A stretch of 64,000 nucleotides of DNA from Rubritalea tangerina (GCF_042683245.1 NZ_JBHUJB010000073.1:62001-126000), one strand, 5' to 3'; counted from the stretch's first letter, positions 1 to 8,783 are shown. Made by a program: numbers and translations. Notes: generated by a model not told the origin, from the letters alone.

Positions 1-369
1 GATGATCAGGAAGTCCCGTTTTCCTGAGGCGTAGAGTTTGCGGCCGAAGTTGATTTCAGGCCCCCAGAAGGTGGTATTCCGTCCTTGGCCTTGTTGTTGT
101 TGGAGGGTGGTAATTTTACCAGCGGAGTCTCCGATGATGGCAGCGGGGCCGTCAGCTGCTGCGGTCGAGCGATTACTCCAGAAGAAGGCTATGTGTTTAT
201 CGCTCGGGTCGAGGGGTGGTTTGCTCGGGTCGGTGTCTTTTTTATTAGCGGTGGTGCCGAGTGAGTTCGACTGACCAGTGAGCAAGATGATTTCGATATG
301 CTTTGCGGTTGCTGAGCTGAGTGTGAGTGCTGCGGCGATGCCGAGGGAGCTGATACGTTTGTTGTCCAT
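1..369 (-). CDS. SGNH/sialate O-acetylesterase-type protein, C-terminus beyond window
   Basis: A minus-strand frame opens at the ATG at 369-367 and runs open to base 1, so only the first 123 residues are visible. A signal peptide of about 22 residues (MDNKRISSLGIAAALTLSSA) is followed by an esterase block I, LLTGQSNSLG, in which the serine of GQSN is the expected nucleophile. The text after it (DPSDKHIAFFWSN, then WGPEINFGRKLY) matches the start of the giant esterase at 10132 (DPADQHIKFAWSN, WGAEIDFSRKLY), so the two are paralogues. The family (SASA/DUF303) removes O-acetyl groups from sialic acids or other acetylated sugars. It lies downstream of a GntR/LacI regulator on the same strand, with a palindrome and a terminator-like hairpin in between. 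Substrate is not known. Confidence 0.8.
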   Translation of the reverse strand, partial: MDNKRISSLGIAAALTLSSATAKHIEIILLTGQSNSLGTTANKKDTDPSKPPLDPSDKHIAFFWSNRSTAAADGPAAIIGDSAGKITTLQQQQGQGRNTTFWGPEINFGRKLYASGKRDFLII

Positions 370-383
370 GCGCTTGAGTTGGG

Positions 384-420
384 AAATAAAAATGGGCTGT
401 TAGGATAAAGTAACAGCCCA
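384..420 (-). terminator. Hairpin plus U-tract between GntR gene and esterase
   Basis: A perfect 10-bp inverted repeat (393-402 with 411-420, 8-nt loop) is followed on the minus strand by TTTTTATTT (392-384). This is an intrinsic-terminator layout. It would end the GntR message reading from 491, but it ends only 15 bases before the esterase ATG at 369. It could therefore also act as a leader attenuator for the esterase. Confidence 0.65.
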
Positions 421-440
421 TGGCATACCATAGGAATGAT

Positions 441-450
441 TTGGTACCAA
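441..450. promoter_or_regulatory. TTGGTACCAA palindrome, possible GntR-type operator
   Basis: A perfect 10-bp palindrome lies between the regulator gene (ending at 491) and the esterase start (369). GntR-family operators, for example AraR and FadR sites, are short palindromes with a GT-n-AC core, and this fits that form. Assignment to the neighbouring regulator is inference. Confidence 0.35.
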
Positions 451-490
451 CCTTAAGCCACCTGGTCGGTAATGGAGACCACCGAGTGGG

Positions 491-1606
491 TTAGGCGGGT
501 TGTTTCTCTGCTGAGGTGGAGTTGGTGAGGAGGGTTTCGCCGTCGACAAATTCGGGGACGAGGTTGATGGGCGAGGTTGAGCAGGTTTGGTGGCGCAGCA
601 AGTCGAGGAGACGTGGGGTCATTTCGATGATGGCACGTTCTTCATTGATCACATAGTGTGCGATGCTCGGAGTGAAGTAGTCGAGCAATGGTTGCCAGCG
701 CAGGGTAAGGATACTGACTTCATCGGGGATGGAGATGCCGCGTTTTTGGAACCAGCTCATGGCGTAGAGGGCGAGGTGGGGGAGGCTGCAGATGATGGCG
801 CTGGGGCGTTTCTCTGGGTTTTTCCACATTCTCTCAAGAGCTTCATCGATGAGGTAGGGATCTTTGGGGCAGGAGGCAACGGTGGCTTGGAAGTGGCCAG
901 GCGCTTGTTCGAGCAAGATGCGTTCGATATTGATTTCGCCGACGAGTGGAGATTCTTCACGGATGAGGCCGATAGTTTGGTGGCCTTGGCGTTGGAGCAT
1001 AGCGAGGGCGTGGCGCATGGAAGCGAGGGAGTCGATTTCGACACTGGGGAGGTTCACGCCATTGCCTGGGCTGCCGATGATGCAGCATGGTTGTTGGGTT
1101 TGCTGGAACCAGAGTTGGACGTTCTCGGGCATCCAGTGGAGGACGTAGGCTTCAGCATCGTGTTCGCTGAGCCAATCTTCCATGTGTTGTTGTGGGTTGG
1201 CGATGATGCGTTCAGGGACGCGGATGATATCGACGATACAGCGTTGTCCTGCGAGTTGGTTTTGCAGGAGGGCGATGAGCCTAAGGCTGGTGCTGGGGAG
1301 TTCGGAAAGTGGGAGGCGGGTGAGCCAGATGACTTTTTGGTTACTAGCTTGTTTCAGTTCATCTGGGTGGAGCGTTTCACCGGAATAGGTGATGCGTCTG
1401 CGGCGGCCTGGGCGACCGGGTTCGATGAGGCCTTCTTCTTCGACTTTTTCAAGGGCACGTCGCAGGGTGCTACGGCTGATTTTGAGTTGGTCGCAGAGGC
1501 GGCGTTCTGAGGGCAGCATGCCGGTCCAGTCGCCGGTGGTGATGGCGATACGGATGCTCGTGACTGTTTGGCCAAGTAGAGATTGGCGCTGAGGAATGAT
1601 TGGCAT
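491..1606 (-). CDS. GntR-family regulator with LacI-type sensor domain
   Basis: The 371-residue protein has an N-terminal winged helix-turn-helix (about residues 5-75), with the recognition region LPSERRLCDQLKISRSTLRRAL typical of GntR proteins. A linker leads to a periplasmic-binding-like domain (about 90-350) related to LacI/PurR sensors. This is the AraR layout: a sugar binds the C-terminal domain and changes operator affinity. It is a paralogue of the two regulators at 7707 and 8774. It lies upstream of the esterase cut by the window edge, so a role in controlling acetylated-sugar use is inferred. The ligand cannot be read from sequence. The ATG at 1606 gives a start immediately before the wing-helix domain. 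No clear Shine-Dalgarno sequence is visible. Confidence 0.88.
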   Translation of the reverse strand: MPIIPQRQSLLGQTVTSIRIAITTGDWTGMLPSERRLCDQLKISRSTLRRALEKVEEEGLIEPGRPGRRRRITYSGETLHPDELKQASNQKVIWLTRLPLSELPSTSLRLIALLQNQLAGQRCIVDIIRVPERIIANPQQHMEDWLSEHDAEAYVLHWMPENVQLWFQQTQQPCCIIGSPGNGVNLPSVEIDSLASMRHALAMLQRQGHQTIGLIREESPLVGEINIERILLEQAPGHFQATVASCPKDPYLIDEALERMWKNPEKRPSAIICSLPHLALYAMSWFQKRGISIPDEVSILTLRWQPLLDYFTPSIAHYVINEERAIIEMTPRLLDLLRHQTCSTSPINLVPEFVDGETLLTNSTSAEKQPA

Positions 1607-1991
1607 GGGTGAAAAAGAGTTGGATAAGGTTCTGTTTCATCTCCATCCATACAGAGTATTTTTCTAGTTGGGCTGCATGGCTTGAGTGTCTTTTTTGCTC
1701 AAAAAGTGAATCAGAATTTCATAATGTGCATAGGTTGCAAAGTGGCAATAGAATGTATCAAAATAGCACCAATTGCTAAAAAACAGCAATGAAAAGTCGG
1801 GGGTGGGCGCAAAAAGTGCGACAAATGGGGCTTTGAGGGGGGAGGTGCCCTTTCTCCCTACACAATTGGAGAAAGGGCTGGGTGAAAATCAATACACTAT
1901 AATTTCCAGTTCCTAAGGTAGGTTTTTTTTCTCAAAATGAAATAGGAGAGTAATGGTCGCAGGAAACGACCACTTTAAGGAAATGTGGTGG
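1607..1991. other. 385-bp intergenic region with several dyads
   Basis: No gene is seen. The stretch is AT-rich upstream of the GntR gene and contains small dyads: ATTGCT (1772-1777) with AGCAAT (1785-1790), and TTGC (1735-1738) with GCAA (1745-1748). An 11-bp perfect hairpin (1847-1857 with 1868-1878) lies downstream of the flavin reductase gene. That hairpin has no U-tract on either strand, so termination is only possible, not shown. The repeated TTGC/GCAA half-sites near the regulator's start could be autoregulatory. Confidence 0.4.
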
Positions 1992-2597
1992 CTATGGGCG
2001 GATGAGTTCGAAGAGGGCATCGGTGGTGCAGTACCAATTCGGGGAGGCCATACGGCCGATGGGGGCGTAGGCGTGGGTATTGAGTTTGGCGGTGGTGGGG
2101 TCCATGAGGCCCTCTCGGACATGGACGCGCTGAACGATACCGAGGACGAGCCGGTTGGCGCCAATTTCGATGCAGCTATGTTCGGAGCATTCGAGGGCGA
2201 CAGGGGCTTCAGTGATGCGGGGGACATCGATGGTTTCGGAGGGGGTGAGGGTAAGTTTATTGAGGTCGACTTCGCTGACTCCGTAGGGGTGGGGTGCGGC
2301 GCTATCGTTCATGGCGTGCATGACTGAGGCATCTACGGTGTGGATGACGAATTGGCGATGGCGTCGGATATTGCGTGCTGTGTCTTTTGGGACACCGGGC
2401 TCACGGTTTCCTGGTGCGAAGACGACGAGTGGTGGGCGCGAGCCAAAGCAGTTAAAGAAGGAGAAGGGTGCGGCATTGGTGCTGCCATCCTCGTTGAGGG
2501 TGGTGACCCAGGCGATGGGACGAGGGGTAATGAGGCTGGAGAGGATTTGGTAGGCTTTGTCTTGGTGTTGGCCTTGCAGGTCAAATGTCGTGCTCAT
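1992..2597 (-). CDS. Flavin reductase-like FMN-binding split-barrel protein
   Basis: The 201-residue cytosolic protein matches the flavin reductase-like domain. Its features include the early ITPRPIAWVTTLNEDG strand-turn, SFFNCFGSRPPLVVFAPG, and the central VALECSEHSCIEIG strand. Family members bind FMN in a split beta-barrel and use NAD(P)H to reduce flavin or serve as flavoprotein oxygenase partners. No signal peptide is present. It is followed on the minus strand by a hairpin at 1847-1878. It is not obviously tied to the glycan genes around it; a housekeeping redox role is equally likely. The specific substrate is unknown. Confidence 0.85.
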   Translation of the reverse strand: MSTTFDLQGQHQDKAYQILSSLITPRPIAWVTTLNEDGSTNAAPFSFFNCFGSRPPLVVFAPGNREPGVPKDTARNIRRHRQFVIHTVDASVMHAMNDSAAPHPYGVSEVDLNKLTLTPSETIDVPRITEAPVALECSEHSCIEIGANRLVLGIVQRVHVREGLMDPTTAKLNTHAYAPIGRMASPNWYCTTDALFELIRP

Positions 2598-2672
2598 GGC
2601 TGGGAGCGTGCCCTAGAGGGGAGGGCAGGCCAAGCCTTGATGTCTTCTCTTGCAGTAGTGGAGGGATACGGC

Positions 2673-4361
2673 TTATGGGGAGGCAGTCATCTTCGTATTT
2701 TGAATGAGCAGCCCTTTGGTTGTGGGTGTCTCAGAGGTGGTTGAGAAGTGGATGTAGCTGACACCATTTGAGGTAGGGAGGTTGAGGGGAAGTTTAAGGC
2801 TAGAGCCGCTGTCATTGCTGACGGTGCAGGATTTTTGATCCCATTGGAAGGTGAGCGTCTGCCATTTTCCGGGGGTGAGGAGTGGCGTGCCATCTGGAGA
2901 TTTACCTTGGGCATCGATGTGGAGAGCAAACTGGGAGAACTGGTCGACGGTGGTGTCAGTGGGATTGAGCCAGTGGTCGAGGAGACAGATTTTGGTGCCG
3001 CCTGCGTGTGGTTCGAGCATGAGGCGGGTGCTGAGGGTGCCAGCTGTGGCTGAGGGGAAGTTCCAGGTGGCACCTTGTTTATTATTGAGGATTTCTGGGT
3101 CGTCGGTGTGGATGAGGTGGAGGGCTGAGTGGCCATCGCGCGTGACGACTTTAGGTCCAGGGGTGCGGTTGTACCCGAGGTGGCCGCGCACTTTGCTGAA
3201 GAACTGGTGGGTGCTCCAGTCTTGGGCGCCTGAGGTGAAATCCGATTGGCGTTCGGTTTGGTAGAGCCAGCGGAGGTTGAGGATGAGGAGTTGGCGGTGG
3301 GTGGGGTGCTGGCCGAGGCTGAGGAGGACGCGGTTTTTGTCGAGTTGGAGGGCTTCGACTTGTTGGACACCACGGTCGTTAGAGCCCTGGAAGACAGCGT
3401 AGTCGCTTTCATTACGTCGGTGGTCGAGAGCAATTTCTCGGAAGCCGATCCAAGTTTTGCCATCGTCTTCAGAGATGGCGGCGTGGGCGGCATCGCGGTT
3501 ATTGAAGACATCTTCGCGGCCGTTGTTAGCGCGGGCGAGTTCTGGGAGGGAGTTGGCATTATTCCAGAGGAAGAGGAGTCTACCGTCGTCGAGTCGGAGG
3601 AGTGTTCCGAGGACGTTATTGCCGTGGAAGCGCGATGGTTGTGCGGGGCTCCAGGAGGTACCATGGTCGTCAGAGAAGGATTCGTAGAAGAAGTCTTGGG
3701 CGGTTCGGGCGAGCATCCAAATGCGTCCATCTTTTAGTTCGGCGAGGGTGGCGCCGACCATGCCGTGGTTCCACCGGCTACCGAGGTGGACGCCACCTGG
3801 TTTATGGGCGGGGGCGTTTACTTTGTTAGAGCGCTGCCATGATTTTCCTTGGTCATCGGAGAAATAGGTGAAGCAGCCCCCTGAGTGAGCGGGGATGAGC
3901 CAGCGTTTGCCTTGGTTGAAGACGATGGGGTTGCGCAGGATGCCTTTGGGGAGGATGGGGGAACCATCTGGCTTGGTGAGTTTTTTCCAGCTGCCATCGA
4001 GGCCGTCGTAGGTGACGAACATGCCTTGTTTGGGGTTATCGCCGCGGTAGGCGGGTTCAATTTTGAGGAAGCTATCGGGGGTGGGGAGTGGGGTGATGGC
4101 GGAGGTTTCTTTTTTGAGTAGAGTGGAGCCGGGGTAGCTGGGGGGGAGTGGTTTGGAGGACCAAGTGGCTCCGTTGTCGAGGCTGAGGATGTAGCGGGTG
4201 CCGCCCTTGCCTGGGTAGTGGCGAATTTCATTGGGGCTGACACGGACGAGCCCTCGTCCGGCATCCGCTGGTGGGGTGCCAACCTTGTAGGGTGGGCGGA
4301 TCGTTTCGGCTTGGGTAAAAAGGGACTGGGCGAGGCAGAAGGAAATGAGAAGAAGTCGCAT
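2673..4361 (-). CDS. Secreted sialidase-like Asp-box propeller with C-terminal jelly-roll
   Basis: The 562-residue protein has a signal peptide (about residues 1-18). Four clear Asp boxes of the S-x-D-x-G-x-T/S-W type lie near residues 60, 169, 231 and 298, which mark a six-bladed sialidase fold. Residues of about 375-560 form a separate beta-rich LamG/concanavalin-like region that may bind glycan. The canonical FRIP arginine motif is not visible at the N-terminus, so true sialidase activity is less certain than for the protein at 22552. It lies about 100 bp downstream of the sulfatase at 4459 on the same strand, so the pair probably form one operon that desulfates and trims one glycan. Confidence 0.75.
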   Translation of the reverse strand: MRLLLISFCLAQSLFTQAETIRPPYKVGTPPADAGRGLVRVSPNEIRHYPGKGGTRYILSLDNGATWSSKPLPPSYPGSTLLKKETSAITPLPTPDSFLKIEPAYRGDNPKQGMFVTYDGLDGSWKKLTKPDGSPILPKGILRNPIVFNQGKRWLIPAHSGGCFTYFSDDQGKSWQRSNKVNAPAHKPGGVHLGSRWNHGMVGATLAELKDGRIWMLARTAQDFFYESFSDDHGTSWSPAQPSRFHGNNVLGTLLRLDDGRLLFLWNNANSLPELARANNGREDVFNNRDAAHAAISEDDGKTWIGFREIALDHRRNESDYAVFQGSNDRGVQQVEALQLDKNRVLLSLGQHPTHRQLLILNLRWLYQTERQSDFTSGAQDWSTHQFFSKVRGHLGYNRTPGPKVVTRDGHSALHLIHTDDPEILNNKQGATWNFPSATAGTLSTRLMLEPHAGGTKICLLDHWLNPTDTTVDQFSQFALHIDAQGKSPDGTPLLTPGKWQTLTFQWDQKSCTVSNDSGSSLKLPLNLPTSNGVSYIHFSTTSETPTTKGLLIQNTKMTASP

Positions 4362-4458
4362 GGTGGATGGTGAGCAGCTTTGGGGGGGATTGGAGCTTTG
4401 TTCGTTGTGAGAAGAAAGGGGGCGTGAGTGCGGGTGTGAATGTGTCTGTTAGGGGGGC

Positions 4459-5925
4459 TTATTGGTAGTCGTCGCCTTGGGCGCTTTGGGCGCAGGAGGC
4501 GCGCCAAGACTTGAGGTAATCAGCCATTTTATTAACAATCTCTGGGTGTTGGTCAGCGATGTTGTGTTGTTCTTCTTTATCGGTGTCCATGTTGAAGAGC
4601 ATCCAGGTGTTTCCCCCATCGAAGCTGGCGAGTTTGTAGGTGTCGCCTTGGAGGCACATTTGGAGGGAGCCTTTTTTTGCGAAGACGTTTTTGTCGTTCA
4701 TGACTGGGGCTTGGAAGGGGATGTAGTTGGCGCGCTTTTGCTGGGTGCCTTGGAGGATGGGGAGGACGTTGATGCCATCGAGCGGCGGTTGTTTTTGCGG
4801 GTGTGCGACACCGGCGGCGGCGAGTAGGGTGGGGTAGAAGTCGCTTGTGCTCATGGGGGTGTTGAGGACGCGATTCCCTTTGAGTTTGGCTGGCCACTCG
4901 ACGATTCCTGGCACGCGGATACCACCTTCCCAGAGGGTGGCTTTTTTGCCTTTGAAGGGGCCGGAGGAATTATGGGAGTGGATATAGGAAGGGCCATTGT
5001 CGCTGCAGAACCAGACAATGGTGTTGTCGGCGATTTTGAGCTCACGGAGTCTGCTGCGGAGTCGGCCTACTTCTTGGTCGATGGCGCTGAGGCAGCCGAA
5101 CCAATGTTGGCGTTCGATGGACTCGTTTGGGTAGAGGGCACGCATGGCATCGCCAGCGACGATAGGAGTGTGGGGTGAGTGGAACCAGATGGTGGTGAAG
5201 GTGGGGGTGTCTTTGTGCGACTCAATGAAGTCGAGTGCTCTATCCATGATGATGGTAGAGTCTTCTCCGGCGAGGTTTTCGTCGACAAACTGGCCGGGAC
5301 CGGTCCAATAGTTTTCTCTGACTCTGATGCCGATGGTGGAGCCGTGGGTGACGGGTTTATCCATGATGAATTTGTAGCCTGGTTGACCGAGCTCTGGGCT
5401 GTCATGGAAGTAAGGATTGTAGGTGGGGACGGAGGCGGCGGTGGCGAAGCTGACCTGGTAGCCATTTTCCCATGGTGGTGAGTAGTGGTCGGGGTTGGCT
5501 TTTTCGCCTGGGAAGTAGGTTTGTTTGACGGTTTTGCTGAGTTGGCCGATGTGCCATTTTCCGAAGTGTCCAGTGGCGTATCCGGCAGAGGCGAGGGATT
5601 CTGCGAGGGTGACTTCCTCGTTGGGGAGGCCGACTTCACCGGCCCATTCGATACCGTAGCGGTAGGGATGACGTCCCGTGAGGCAGCTGCCACGGGTAGG
5701 GGAGCAGACTGGGGTGGCGGCGTAAAAGCGGTCGAGACGGATGCCTTCGTTGGCCATTTTGTCGAGGTGAGGGGTTTTTACGATGGGGTTGCCATTGTAT
5801 GCAACGTCTCCCCAGCCTTGGTCATCGCTCATAATGAGGATGATGTGTGGCGGAGCGGAGTCGGCTGCAGTGGTGAGAGGAATAAGCAGGGCGCTACAGG
5901 CTAGAGATTGGATGATCGATTTCAT
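4459..5925 (-). CDS. Secreted arylsulfatase-family (S1) sulfatase
   Basis: The 488-residue protein has a signal peptide of about 20 residues. The metal-binding DDQGWGD stretch lies near residue 34, and the formylglycine signature is CSPTRGSCLTG with C74 as the residue converted to formylglycine. GKWHIG, the usual substrate/metal-site motif, follows. The family hydrolyses sulfate esters on sugars. The active cysteine needs a maturating enzyme, not encoded in this window. It is upstream of the sialidase-like gene at 2673 on the same strand. Length is normal for S1 sulfatases. The sulfated sugar is not predictable by eye. Confidence 0.9.
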   Translation of the reverse strand: MKSIIQSLACSALLIPLTTAADSAPPHIILIMSDDQGWGDVAYNGNPIVKTPHLDKMANEGIRLDRFYAATPVCSPTRGSCLTGRHPYRYGIEWAGEVGLPNEEVTLAESLASAGYATGHFGKWHIGQLSKTVKQTYFPGEKANPDHYSPPWENGYQVSFATAASVPTYNPYFHDSPELGQPGYKFIMDKPVTHGSTIGIRVRENYWTGPGQFVDENLAGEDSTIIMDRALDFIESHKDTPTFTTIWFHSPHTPIVAGDAMRALYPNESIERQHWFGCLSAIDQEVGRLRSRLRELKIADNTIVWFCSDNGPSYIHSHNSSGPFKGKKATLWEGGIRVPGIVEWPAKLKGNRVLNTPMSTSDFYPTLLAAAGVAHPQKQPPLDGINVLPILQGTQQKRANYIPFQAPVMNDKNVFAKKGSLQMCLQGDTYKLASFDGGNTWMLFNMDTDKEEQHNIADQHPEIVNKMADYLKSWRASCAQSAQGDDYQ

Positions 5926-6061
5926 AGGTGTGACGAAAAGAGAAAGTCTTCACAAGTATGTACCAAGCGGGAGGGGGATATTTGATGGGGGAGTACTGGT
6001 ATGTTTACAGGGCCAGTTTTGAGGGAGGGTGAGGTGGCCAATGGGGTTATGGGGGAGTGGC

Positions 6062-6505
6062 TTAGAGAGGGATATCGTGGTATTCGAGGGCCCATTCTTT
6101 CATGTAGCGCACCTGCCGTGGGGTGATTTTGTAGATAATGAGCTGAGGGTTGGTGATTTCACCGAGGTAGTTACGCAGGAGTGGGTTTTGATCCCAGATT
6201 TCTTGGAGAAGGGAGGTGTCGGTGACGACGGAGGCAGTTCCGGAGATTCGGACTTGATTATGCTCTGAGTCGAGGTAGCAGAGTTCGACATTTGGGTTGG
6301 CTGCGATTTGGGCCGTTTTCTGGTAGGGTTTTAGGTTGGCCACATAGATGGTAAAGCGGTCGACTTTTACTGGTGAGACGGGGCGCAATCTTGGATGGTC
6401 AGCATCGATGGTGGCCAGCATGGGGAATTTGGCTGAGCGAATGGTTTGGTGTGCTAGTTTTTCTAGATCGGAGGGGTCGAAGGACTTTGGTTTTGGGATA
6501 GCCAT
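6062..6505 (-). CDS. Pyridoxamine 5'-phosphate oxidase-like FMN-binding protein
   Basis: The 147-residue protein is a single split-barrel domain with features such as FPMLATIDADHPRLRPVSP, followed by KTAQIAANPNVELCYLD and VRISGTASVV. These are typical of small PPOX-family proteins that bind FMN or F420. An upstream GTG at 6523 would add six residues, but the ATG at 6505 begins just before the conserved region and is preferred. No signal peptide. The biochemical role is unassigned; the family includes many small general-stress reductases. It is separated from the sulfatase at 5925 by about 135 bp and need not be functionally linked to it. Confidence 0.85.
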   Translation of the reverse strand: MAIPKPKSFDPSDLEKLAHQTIRSAKFPMLATIDADHPRLRPVSPVKVDRFTIYVANLKPYQKTAQIAANPNVELCYLDSEHNQVRISGTASVVTDTSLLQEIWDQNPLLRNYLGEITNPQLIIYKITPRQVRYMKEWALEYHDIPL

Positions 6506-6660
6506 AGGGAGGGAGGTTAACACAGCGTGTGGGAGGGAAGGAAGGTGATTTAGGAAGCATTGTTAGGAATGGGTTCCAGAAATTGGGTTAGGGGCATTAA
6601 CATGCGCCCTATTCTAACAGATTGACATTCAAGTTTTCTCAGGCAAGTGCAGGGACTGGT

Positions 6661-7335
6661 TTATGAGAGTGAGGCTGTGTTGTAGGCTTGGGCGGTTGGT
6701 TGTTGAGGCTGGAGTTTGATATGGTCATCTGGCTGGCCGCATTTTTCGGTGAAGGCATTTGGGTCGAGTTGGCGGACGACCATATTGCCATTACCGGCAT
6801 TGGCGAATTCAAAGTGTTCGTTAGAGGAGTCATATGCGACTGAGCCCGAGACGACCTCTTCGTGGAAGGTGAGGATTACTTGGCTACCAGGGGAGTGGAG
6901 GACCTTTCCGACGATGGTGTGGGTGTGGTCGCCGCGCGAGCGGATTTGGTCTACTAGGACAGTTGCCGAGCGGGATTCACTGAGGGGGATTTTGACAGCA
7001 GAAGTCTTCGCCTTAAGAAACTGAGCGAGGGAGTTCTGGTCGATTGTTATTTCAGTGGCTGAGAGGGTAAAGCGGTTGGTGCTGAGTGGTCCGGTTAGGG
7101 TATTTGTCGTCAGGAAAATCGGCTTTGTGTGGAAGCTGTTGGGTTGAGGTGTGTGTGTGGCTGGGGTTGGGAAAAGCAATTGCTTGTTAGGGCCGCGTTT
7201 GATTTTTCCGGATGTGAGCGTGCCTGATGGGATCACTTTCGCGGGCGCTGAGGGAGTCGGGTGGGTAGGGTACGCTGTGCTAGAAATGTTAGATTTCGAG
7301 GTTGGGTCCGACTTTTTGCTATCGGTAAGGTTCAA
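6661..7335 (-). CDS. Hypothetical protein, probably secreted; start codon uncertain
   Basis: Only a TTG start (7335) gives a canonical 224-residue frame. The same frame stays open upstream to 7428 and encodes a hydrophobic stretch just before the TTG (SIALLLITLFTLLCFALC) that looks like a signal peptide or anchor. No ATG, GTG or TTG lies upstream in frame, and a run of seven C on the coding strand (7392-7398) sits there. The C-terminal half (HTIVGKVLHSPGSQVILTF, then VVRQLDPNAF) faintly resembles the propeptide of secreted zinc metalloproteases, but no catalytic HExxH follows. It may be an orphan propeptide, a decayed protease or an unrelated secreted protein. Confidence 0.5.
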   Translation of the reverse strand: MNLTDSKKSDPTSKSNISSTAYPTHPTPSAPAKVIPSGTLTSGKIKRGPNKQLLFPTPATHTPQPNSFHTKPIFLTTNTLTGPLSTNRFTLSATEITIDQNSLAQFLKAKTSAVKIPLSESRSATVLVDQIRSRGDHTHTIVGKVLHSPGSQVILTFHEEVVSGSVAYDSSNEHFEFANAGNGNMVVRQLDPNAFTEKCGQPDDHIKLQPQQPTAQAYNTASLS

Positions 7336-7513
7336 GCAGAGAGCGAAGCAGAGGAGTGTGAAAAGGGTGATGAGAAGGAGTGCTATGGACCGGGGGGGAC
7401 CTTTGACGCTTATTGGGGTCGTTGGAGGTTATGGGAATTTATTTGAACCAAATGGTTGGGTTAAATCAATAAGTATTAGAATCTACTGGGATGTGTAGAG
7501 AAAATGTGTGGTT

Positions 7514-7555
7514 GCAAAAAAATACCTGTGTCCAAGTGGGGGAACTGGACACAGG
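7514..7555 (-). terminator. Rho-independent terminator of the GntR pair
   Basis: A perfect 10-bp stem (7525-7534 with 7546-7555) is followed on the minus strand by TATTTTTTTGC. It lies about 150 bp downstream of the regulator gene ending at 7707 and should end that message. Confidence 0.75.
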
Positions 7556-7706
7556 CAGTTATTACGAACAAGAAGTGGGTTTGATTGTGCTGTGTTTTTC
7601 TTTGGGTTATGTGCGGGTGTGTGAACCGCGTTGGGTTGGATTGGAGGATAGGTGAGTTGAGGGGGGGAGTGAGCTTTTGGTAGTGGTTTGTGAGCTGAAC
7701 CAAGGG

Positions 7707-8783
7707 CTAGATTGGGGTTAGGCCAGCTTTGACCGAGGAACCTGGGATGTAAGTAGCGTCGAGTTGGATATGTTGTTGGCTGAGTGTTTTTTTATCGAGG
7801 AGGTCGATGGTCCATTGGCTGAGTTGGAAGCAGGCTTCTTCCTCATTAAAGACGTAGTGGGCAAGTTTGGGGGTGCAGAAGTCGATGAGTGGCTGGGTAC
7901 GTAGGAGGATGAGTGAGACGTGTTGTGGGATTTTATAACCGTGGTGTTGGAGCCAAGAGACCACGCCAACGGCATTACGTGGATTATCTACGATGATAGC
8001 TGTGGGGGGGGATTTACGTTGGAAGAGTCCTTCTAGAGCGGTCGGAATGCTTTCTGGAGTGGATGCAACAGGAATGACGGAGCTCTGAACCGGAGTGGTG
8101 AGTGAGTTAAATATACTGGCGAGTTTGGTGTCATCGGCTTTGGCTCTACCTGATTGGATGAGAGCTATGGAGTGATGGCCAAGGTCGAGCAGCTTTTTAG
8201 TAGCGTCAGCTCCAGCGAGTGAGATGTCTATGGAGATGGAGTTTAAGGATTCGCTAGGGGTGATGCCGCCGGCGACGACGGCTGGGGTTTGGGTGTGTGC
8301 GAACCATTGTCTGACCTCAAGGTCCATGCTTTGGAGGATCCATGCGCCTGCGGGGTTTTCTTGGACAATTTGTTCGATGTGTTTGTTAGATTTAGGTGCG
8401 AAACGAGTGGGGAGGTGGATGATATTCATTTTCACATCAGCGTCTGCGAGGTGTCGTTTGACGGTTGCAATGATTCTGAGTGAAGTTTGTGACATATCGC
8501 TGAAGGGTTCAGGGGAGAGCCACGCGACAGTTCTTTGGGATGTGGGTGTATGGGTAGCTGTGGGAGGGGAGGCGATTTCTCGTTTTTTATTGGGTTGTGC
8601 TTTTTTGAGGACGTTTTGGTGGGTGAGGGTGTCGAGGACTTTGCGCAGGGTGCTCCGGCCGATATTAAGTTGTTGGGCGAGTTGGCGTTCTGAGGGGAGG
8701 TGTTTGGGCCAGATGCCTTGGGCAATTTTGGTACGGATGGTATCTGCGGCTCGTTCTTGGATGAGGTGTCGCTTTACTTGCAT
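7707..8783 (-). CDS. GntR-family regulator with LacI-type sensor domain (second copy)
   Basis: The 358-residue protein repeats the layout of the regulator at 491. It has a GntR winged helix (residues about 1-70, with LPSERQLAQQLNIGRSTLRKVL) and then a LacI/PurR-like sensor (about 85-345). Its start codon overlaps the 3' end of the upstream regulator gene (8774-9874) by 10 bp, so both are translated from one message, probably with coupled translation. A clear intrinsic terminator lies downstream. Conserved elements of the sensor domain (AIIVDNPRNAVGVVSWLQ, FCTPKLAHYVFNEEEA) are shared with the partner. The two could form heterodimers or bind different sugars; neither can be decided from sequence. 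Confidence 0.88.
   Translation of the reverse strand: MQVKRHLIQERAADTIRTKIAQGIWPKHLPSERQLAQQLNIGRSTLRKVLDTLTHQNVLKKAQPNKKREIASPPTATHTPTSQRTVAWLSPEPFSDMSQTSLRIIATVKRHLADADVKMNIIHLPTRFAPKSNKHIEQIVQENPAGAWILQSMDLEVRQWFAHTQTPAVVAGGITPSESLNSISIDISLAGADATKKLLDLGHHSIALIQSGRAKADDTKLASIFNSLTTPVQSSVIPVASTPESIPTALEGLFQRKSPPTAIIVDNPRNAVGVVSWLQHHGYKIPQHVSLILLRTQPLIDFCTPKLAHYVFNEEEACFQLSQWTIDLLDKKTLSQQHIQLDATYIPGSSVKAGLTPI

Noticed and set aside
587..1510. Long plus-strand open frame over the GntR gene
   Set aside because: It is antisense to a clear GntR/LacI protein, has odd composition rich in acidic residues and no family features; it results from codon bias.
2687..3730. 347-codon minus-strand frame inside the sialidase-like gene
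   Set aside because: Serine/proline-rich translation in a shifted frame of a gene with clear Asp boxes; not a separate gene. The same holds for many other shadow frames in the sulfatases.
7476..7703. 75-codon frame downstream of the GntR pair
   Set aside because: It covers the intrinsic terminator at 7514-7555 and has no recognisable features.
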